A stretch of 64,000 bases of DNA from Aporrectodea caliginosa. Lineage: Eukaryota > Annelida > Clitellata > Crassiclitellata > Lumbricidae. Below, in pieces: positions 58,516 through 64,000 of this stretch. A model generated the notes under the pieces. That model ran no database searches. It worked only from the letters and a program-made list of their open reading frames with translations, and was not told the origin of the DNA. The DNA lies in NCBI GenBank assembly GCA_020284085.1, contig JACEVL010000341.1, positions 186,001 to 250,000 of the forward strand, read 5' to 3'. Positions within the stretch are counted from its first letter, which is position 1. Each line of letters starts with the position of its first letter. A program made the translations under genes and the position numbers.

Positions 58516-58731
58516 TGAATGAATGAATGAGGTAGGCTAGTTGTTGTGCACGCTTTCGCAGCGTTATAATTAGTGTCACTGACACCCAGACCCTGTCATC
58601 ATCCCAAGTCCTGCGCTCGCCATGTGCCGACCACCCCATCTTTACAACTGGTCGATGCCTCTGTTAGCATTAAGCTGACGACAGACGTAGCCGGTGTTAC
58701 AATAGATTCTGTTTTATCTGATTGTTCTTAC

Positions 58732-58883
58732 CGGAGTCATAATGCCAATCTCAGCGTCCTTGGTCTTTATTTCTTGCTTCCTCTTGTGAAGTTTGTATCT
58801 CCAGCACCAGCAGACAATGCAAGTCGTTATGAGGGTCATCAGCAAGACGAAAGCGGTTACAATGAAGGCTATGGCAATTTTGC
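58732..58883 (-). CDS. Candidate exon: transmembrane segment of a type I protein
   Basis: Minus strand. Acceptor CTTCTGACTTGTTTTTAG before 58883 and donor CCG|GTAAGA at 58732/58731 are both good. Encodes KIAIAFIVTAFVLLMTLITT, CIVCWCWRYKLHKRKQEIKT and KDAEIGIMTP: one hydrophobic helix of about 22 residues followed by a basic stop-transfer stretch, so the C-terminus is cytosolic. It starts in phase 1 and ends in phase 0, matching 55877-56296. No upstream extracellular exon was found. Confidence 0.6.
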
Positions 58884-61083
58884 CTAAAAACAAGTCAGAA
58901 GTATATACATGAACGCCTTTCTACACAGGTTCAGCAGCGTTTAATTGCTTACTATAATAGACCCCTATTTGCTTTTTGTATTATGGTATCCTGTTCATTG
59001 TACCTTGGAAATCCAAAATACTTTTTATTTCAGCAAATTAAAGGCCCACTTTCTTTAGCAGTCATTCACAGACCTTTGATTATCGTTCACATCGCATCAA
59101 ATTTAATTATCAAATAATAAATGAACAAAGAAATTTGAAGAATCGTGATCATTCCAATTCAGAGAAGTGACTAGTTTACAACAAGGTATCCTATCAGATA
59201 GCGAAATTGGGCTGAATTATAAATATGTAACCAAAAGGTTAATTAAAACATTGTGAATTTTAGATTCGATAATCTCCAGGACAGACTCCATACAGTCTGG
59301 GAGACGATCGAATCTAGAAGACTCCGGATGGTTGGACACTTTGCAGGACGACCACGCTAGGACGTTCCGAACCTTGATATTCGGTCCCAAGGAGCTGAAA
59401 GAGACCAGTCAGACAGACGGCCAAGACACATATTATGGACCCGGACGGTGGAAGCGGATCATTGAACTTCCGTCTACACACAGCCTCGAGACGAACTCAA
59501 GACTGAGGCGATTGATCACGCTATCCCCATTAAAATTTTAATTCCGGCTGCAGCTCAGCTTTGCGTCAGAAGTAAACTAACTTTACTTGGCATCAATTTA
59601 GTTGAATGCTCAGCGATGCTCGTCTTATGAACGCACTTCTGGGAACCATGGCTGATAAATGTTCAACACGTAATCACAAAAAGAACACGACTACCATGTT
59701 ATAGGCCTAGATTTACCAGAAGTTGTCTATATCTAATTTTGACATGTCATCTTCATTATCTTCCGCGTATACGTAACTTCAAACTTACCTTCTTTGCTCT
59801 CAACGTTAAACACTGGCGTTGTCGACATTGTGACTTCGAACAAAGGATTTCGAAATTAGGAAGATCACTAAAGCGATCTCGAAACGACTTGGAATCTGAG
59901 ACAACTGCAGCGATGAAACTCCTGTACGACTTGCAACTTTAGCGATCAACGTTGCTCACCAACAAGTCTCAATGCGCACCTTGACGCCCGCTAGTTCTCT
60001 GAGATTTGTCTATTAGCTAAAGAAGGCGCCAAGGCGTGTATCTTAGAATGTCGTGCACACCCAATGGCTCTTGCTTTGCGAATCAGCCAAGTGTGCAGGT
60101 CACGCACCAGAGATTCACGTCATGCGCTACTCTGCGAGATCCGTCAACAACAATGGGGTCCCTTGCTGTTCGCTTTGCAACCCAAATCTAAGAGCTCATA
60201 CGGCACGCTTGCAGTCCACGGATGCATGACGTTTCAATACTGTTTTCGTTTAATAAGGTGACGCCCTGCGTAGGCCTACAACTGCTTAGGCCTACAACGC
60301 TAAGGTGTAGCTCGATATTTGGCAATCAATGGGAACACGATACAGACGAGCGAATAATTCCTCTATAACGAGAAAAACAAAACCAAGTCAGATCATCTAA
60401 GGTTAAATACTTCATTGTAAGTTTCCTCGTGAAGGAAGAGTGAAATGGTGCAGTTCTGTGCTCTCTGAATCGCATTGGTGTAAGATTTCAATGCCCTCAG
60501 GGTTTACTGCCTATGCGTAGGCTACATACATCAGACAATAGACGGTGGCGACTATATGTCTTTATTACCAAACCGGTTTTCTTAATCCACCATGATCTGC
60601 GCTCCATGGATGTTGTTTGCTGATGTCAATATAAGCTCAACACGAATCGACGCAGGTTGTGGCGGATTCAGAAATTGTGAGGGGCAAATTGCTGCCATGC
60701 AGATTCCGTTTTTTAAGATGGAATATTTTCACAATTGTTTTTAGTCATCGAGAATTTTGTGACTGAAAACTACTTTCACGTCTCATTCATTTTGTCGGCG
60801 ACTTTTACACTCTAATTTTTCAATTTGTTTCTCCTTCCTTTCCTTTAGCAGTATTATCAAAACGATTCTTTACGTTTTCTGTGGGAAACTCTTTGCCAAA
60901 ACCGTTTTTAAGGCGGTCTTTTAATGGCGTGTCTCTCCTGAATCAATCGGGGGCATGGCTGGATTGGTCCTACGGAACCGCCCTTGCCAAGCCCATGTAA
61001 ACTTATGCTATACTATGCTTTGCAGGCCTGGTCACTGGTTCAGTCAGTTGTGGTAGACTATTATAAATAGGCCTACACTAGGT

Positions 61084-61114
<31 letters not shown>

Positions 61115-61469
61115 ATCGGCTGTATAGTTTACATATATTTATAGTAGGCTATACAGTATACATGTAGCCTAGGCGTGTGTGAAAGTATAATATTGTGTGC
61201 AAACTTAGAACGAAGAGATCGTGTTTGACTGTAGCCTGTGTGTGTTAGCCAGTGCGGTCAACCGTAAATGGGTTTGACACTCGATCGGTATCGCGGAAGC
61301 TTATCCTGAAGTTTCTAGCATGCAGGCTACAGCAGCTCTTTCTAGTAGGCCAACTTTGCTACAGCTGAAGCACAATAGGCATAATAGGCCTACAGCTAAC
61401 CAGTAATTCTGCAATCGTGCATCGGCCCCGGTCGACAGTAGGCCTAGGCCTAAATCTAATTGTGATCTA
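58884..61469. other. No gene recognised
   Basis: At 59280-59500 the + strand reads RRLRMVGHFAGRPR with stops nearby, weakly like the C-terminal block of some non-LTR proteins. (TA)n at 61089-61114. Many TAGGCCTA octamers at 60270-61450. Confidence 0.35.
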
Positions 61470-61545
61470 AATAAAGTTTCTCACTGGCTTGAAGCCATAA
61501 AATTGTCACTAAACCATAACAAGACCTGTGCCATAGGCCTTTAGG
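61470..61545 (+). mobile_element. Short RT remnant
   Basis: NKVSHWLEAIKLSLNHNKTC is the conserved W..NKLSLN..KT block that follows YADD in non-LTR reverse transcriptases. Too short to classify. Confidence 0.5.
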
Positions 61546-61734
61546 TCAGACCGTCAGAGCGTGGGAATTCCCGGTTATGAGGACGTGGCCGTAAAGGGTA
61601 TCGTGTTTCACGAACTGGAGGAAGAAAACCACAATTTTTTCTACATTTCCCTGTCTGTAAAATCCTCTCGGCAGCAGATTCGGGGTGAGGGAGACATTGT
61701 TGATCATGGTCGACCATGAATTCTATCTCTATCT

Positions 61735-62926
61735 CCTCCAAGGTTCGTCTATCTCCTCCAACGCCTTGTGACCTCCTGTGGACTCAAAGGTTACCCACTT
61801 CTTTGGCTGTGGTCTTACTTGTCCGATCGCACTCAAATGATCATTTCTGGTGACTCCAGAACTCAGTGGGTCCCTGTTAAATTGGGTGTTCCTCAGGGTT
61901 CTGTCCTTGGACCTGTCTTATTTATTTTATACACGGCTGGTATTCCTTCCATTTTCCCAAATCATTCGGCTATCGGCCATCTTTTTGCTGATGATGTCCA
62001 GGCATATGTCCATGGGCTCCTCCTGCTCAACTCCTTCTTGTCAGTCACATTGACGCTCTTTCCCAGGATCTCCACCTGCGGATGTCCTCTAATCGCCTTT
62101 CTTATATTCCTCCAAAACCCAACTTATTTGGTTTGGTACACCACAGCAACTCCTGAAACTCGACTATACCTTGCTCTCTGAAAAGTTTCCGCATTTCACA
62201 TTCTCATCTAGTGTCCGTGACTTGGGTGTCACCATAGATAGCTCTCTAACCTTCACTGAACACATATCCAAGCTTACCCGCTCTTCTTACTTCCAACTTA
62301 GGCGTCTTAGAGCTATTCGCATATCTGTTTCATCCTCTACCTTCACCTCAATTGTCCATGCTTTTGTCTGTTCTCCAATTGACTATTGTAATTCTCTCCT
62401 TGTTGGCTTACCCAAGGTTCGTCTATCTCCTCTTCAGTCTGTACTGAATGCTGCTGCCAGACTTATAGCTCGCCTCCATCGATTCTCTCACATCTCTACA
62501 TTTATGGCTGAACCACTTCATTGGCTACCTCTCTCTCTCTCTGCGCGCATCCAATTCAAAGTTCTCATTCTCATGCTCAAATCTCAACTGGGTCTTGCTC
62601 CAAAATATCTTTGTCACCAAATTCTCCGCCCCACTCTCTGCCACGTCAAAGCGTCCTCTCAGATCCTCTGACCGGCTTGACCTTTTTGTTCCCCGTGTTA
62701 GGACCACAATGGCTCAATCCAGATCCTTTGTGTCCATAGGTCCCTCTCTATGGAATGGACTTCCTCCTTCTCTACGCTCTACAATCCTCTCTGGTAGCAT
62801 CTCCACCTCTTTCTCTCACCTTAAAACCTTCCTTTTTCTCGGAGTACCTCGCACTGGGAGCGCTTCTGAAAAGCTTATGCTATGAGAAGCGCTTTATAAA
62901 TGGTCAAATACAATACAATAACTACA
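61735..62926 (+). mobile_element. LINE (CR1/L2-like), 5'-truncated, with 3' end
   Basis: RT motifs: TSCGLKGYPLLWLWSYLSDR, GVPQGSVLGPVLFILYTAGI, FADD catalytic motif (HLFADDVQAYVHG). Then SSVRDLGVTIDSSLTFTEHI, CNSLLVGLPKVRLSPLQSVL, PLHWLPLS, LDLFVPRVRT and SLWNGLPPSLRSTI. At least two frameshifts (near 62040-62200 and 62670). The 3' UTR folds as GAGCGCTTCTGA...GAGAAGCGCTTTATAAATGG, then CAAATACAATACAATA. This tail resembles the SINE tails at 16532, 29267 and 49251. Confidence 0.88.
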
Positions 62927-62994
62927 TTCGTTTACTTTAATTCAAGCTGACAGACCGCAGTATAATTACATGAAATAGTAGGAGCACTTGATAA

Positions 62995-63195
62995 CAAGTT
63001 AGACAGGAGTCGATTTTATAACTGTATGGCAGCCTGTTAGGCGCCGATCCGTCTTACTGCTGCTCATTTTGCCATCTTTGCTAGGGAAGACTAGGGGGTG
63101 GAAGACTGAGTCAACTGTATGGGGTTAGTGGGTATCGAACCCGTGTCCTTCCGTTCTTCGTGTCTGTGTATTACCATTCAACCATCATGACGTCT
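62995..63195 (-). mobile_element. tRNA-derived SINE, family B copy 2
   Basis: The minus strand reads GATGGTTGAATGGTAATACA, B-box ACGGGTTCGATACC, then TTGACTCAGTCTTCCACC, GATGGCAAAATGA and AGGCTGCCATA, aligning along its length with 42306-42500. Confidence 0.82.
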
Positions 63196-63527
63196 TACTC
63201 GATGCCAGTCGATGGATTGTCAACGACTGGTGTCCTACGAGGTTCTGTCCTATTTTGGTTCCAAAGACCACAAGCAGACCGTCTTTTCAATGGCTAGTGG
63301 TCGTCTTCTGCGCATGTCTCCTGCGGCGTTTCAACAGAAGTAACTACATGTATACTTGAATCAGTTCTCTTCAACTACACTGTGTCCACGATAAAGTAGA
63401 ACACTAGACTTTGTGAAATATCTTGGTCAATTGTACTATTATAGGTACTAAATTTGGTGCACATGAACTTCAGTCTATTCTATCTATACCCTGCAAATTT
63501 TATTACAATTGATGCAACGGTTACGAG

Positions 63528-63965
63528 CAGTGTTTAATCTAGACGTCTCTGGGGGGGTAAAGTTCCCCCTTCAGGATTGAGTTTTCCCCCCCCAGAAAAA
63601 CGAAAGAGATGAAATTTTGTACAGAAAAGTGTTAAATGTAGGGATAATTCCCCCCCAGGATTTCAGGATTTGTAGTCCCCTAAATTTTTCTTGGAAAACT
63701 CTCGTTACTACCCCCCCTCGAAATTTCTTGGTGGAAAACTCTCGTTACTACCCCCCCTCGAAATTTCTTGGTGGAAAACTCTCGTTACTACCCCCCCTCG
63801 AAATTTCTTGGTGGAAAACTCTCGTTACTACCCCCCTTGAAATTTTTGGTGGAAAACTCTCGTTACTACCCCCCTCGAAATTTCTTGGGAAAAGTCTTGT
63901 TACTAGGTTCCCCCCCGACAACCCTCGATTCCCCCCCCACAGCAAGGGGACTAGATTAAACACTG
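63528..63965. mobile_element. 438-bp MITE nested in the mariner MITE
   Basis: Terminal inverted repeats CAGTGTTTAATCTAG and inverse (15 bp). The flanking 9-bp duplication GGTTACGAG lies at 63519-63527 and 63966-63974. The empty site is seen in the other MITE copy at 35124-35132. CAGTG ends recall hAT, but 9 bp is longer than the usual 8. The core is a 40-bp tandem repeat with long C runs. Confidence 0.88.
63690..63905. repeat. 40-bp tandem repeat inside nested MITE
   Basis: Five to six units of GGTGGAAAACTCTCGTTACT followed by ACCCCCCCTCGAAATTTCTT. The C runs make the opposite strand G-rich. Confidence 0.92.
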
Positions 63966-64000
63966 GGTTACGAGGATATACCATTATGAAATTGGGTGGT

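Larger units (their letters stand above)
63378..64000 (+). mobile_element. Mariner-type MITE copy 2 (runs off window)
   Basis: Starts CACTGTGTCCACGATAAAGT after TA (63376-63377). It matches the left arm of 34979-35767 to GGTTACGAG, is interrupted by the element at 63528-63965, then resumes GGTTACGAGGATATACC to the window end. Confidence 0.88.

Noticed and set aside
59280..59541. Possible non-LTR protein fragment (RRLRMVGHFAGRPR)
   Set aside because: Similarity is weak and stops interrupt it. Noted only within the gap entry.

Overview
The window looks like invertebrate metazoan nuclear DNA, probably a marine deuterostome or another marine invertebrate. The evidence is spliced genes, an animal-type cysteine dioxygenase, CR1/L2-like LINEs, tRNA-derived SINEs, many MITEs and very long microsatellites. 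The 8-mer TAGGCCTA is conspicuously repeated. The exact taxon cannot be fixed from this sequence. Nothing bacterial or operon-like is present.

Host genes are sparse. The best one is a cysteine dioxygenase (CDO1) gene on the + strand, with exons at 17388-17560, 20512-20949 and 21756-21931 and a possible last exon at 22767-22832. Its iron ligands and Cys-Tyr cofactor residues are all visible, but exon 2 carries a TCC-rich tract of about 200 bp that puts its two halves in different frames. Weaker minus-strand candidates are a single-pass membrane protein (TM exon 58732-58883, probable 3' exon 55877-56296) and an unrecognised two-exon fragment (48850-48957 and 48202-48424). A short terminal exon may lie at 53541-53637 on the + strand.

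Most of the window is mobile DNA, much of it nested. From 4365 to 11310 a minus-strand LINE (endonuclease right, reverse transcriptase left) is split by a 4.6-kb cut-and-paste transposon (5435-10067). That transposon has 32-bp perfect terminal inverted repeats, a 4-bp AGAT duplication and a DDE-like transposase of about 1150 residues with a long basic repeat tail. From 15007 to 16109 lies a hAT-type element with an 8-bp duplication and a SINE inside. CDO intron 1 holds a LINE that was split by a MITE with 9-bp duplications (17873-18489). From 25039 to 28914 lies a 3.9-kb fold-back element: long inverted repeats, opposed arms built from a satellite of about 32 bp, and telomere-like repeats at the centre. 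Other TIR elements lie at 776-1937, 32827-33885, 34979-35767, 50242-51641 and 63378-64000. The last copy contains a further nested MITE.

The 3' ends of the two-headed SINE (16532-16940, 29267-29700, 49251-49342) resemble the 3' end of the LINE at 61735-62926, which fits a SINE moved by its partner LINE. From about 39000 to 54000 the sequence is dominated by trinucleotide and dinucleotide runs. These create long low-complexity open frames that I do not regard as genes.
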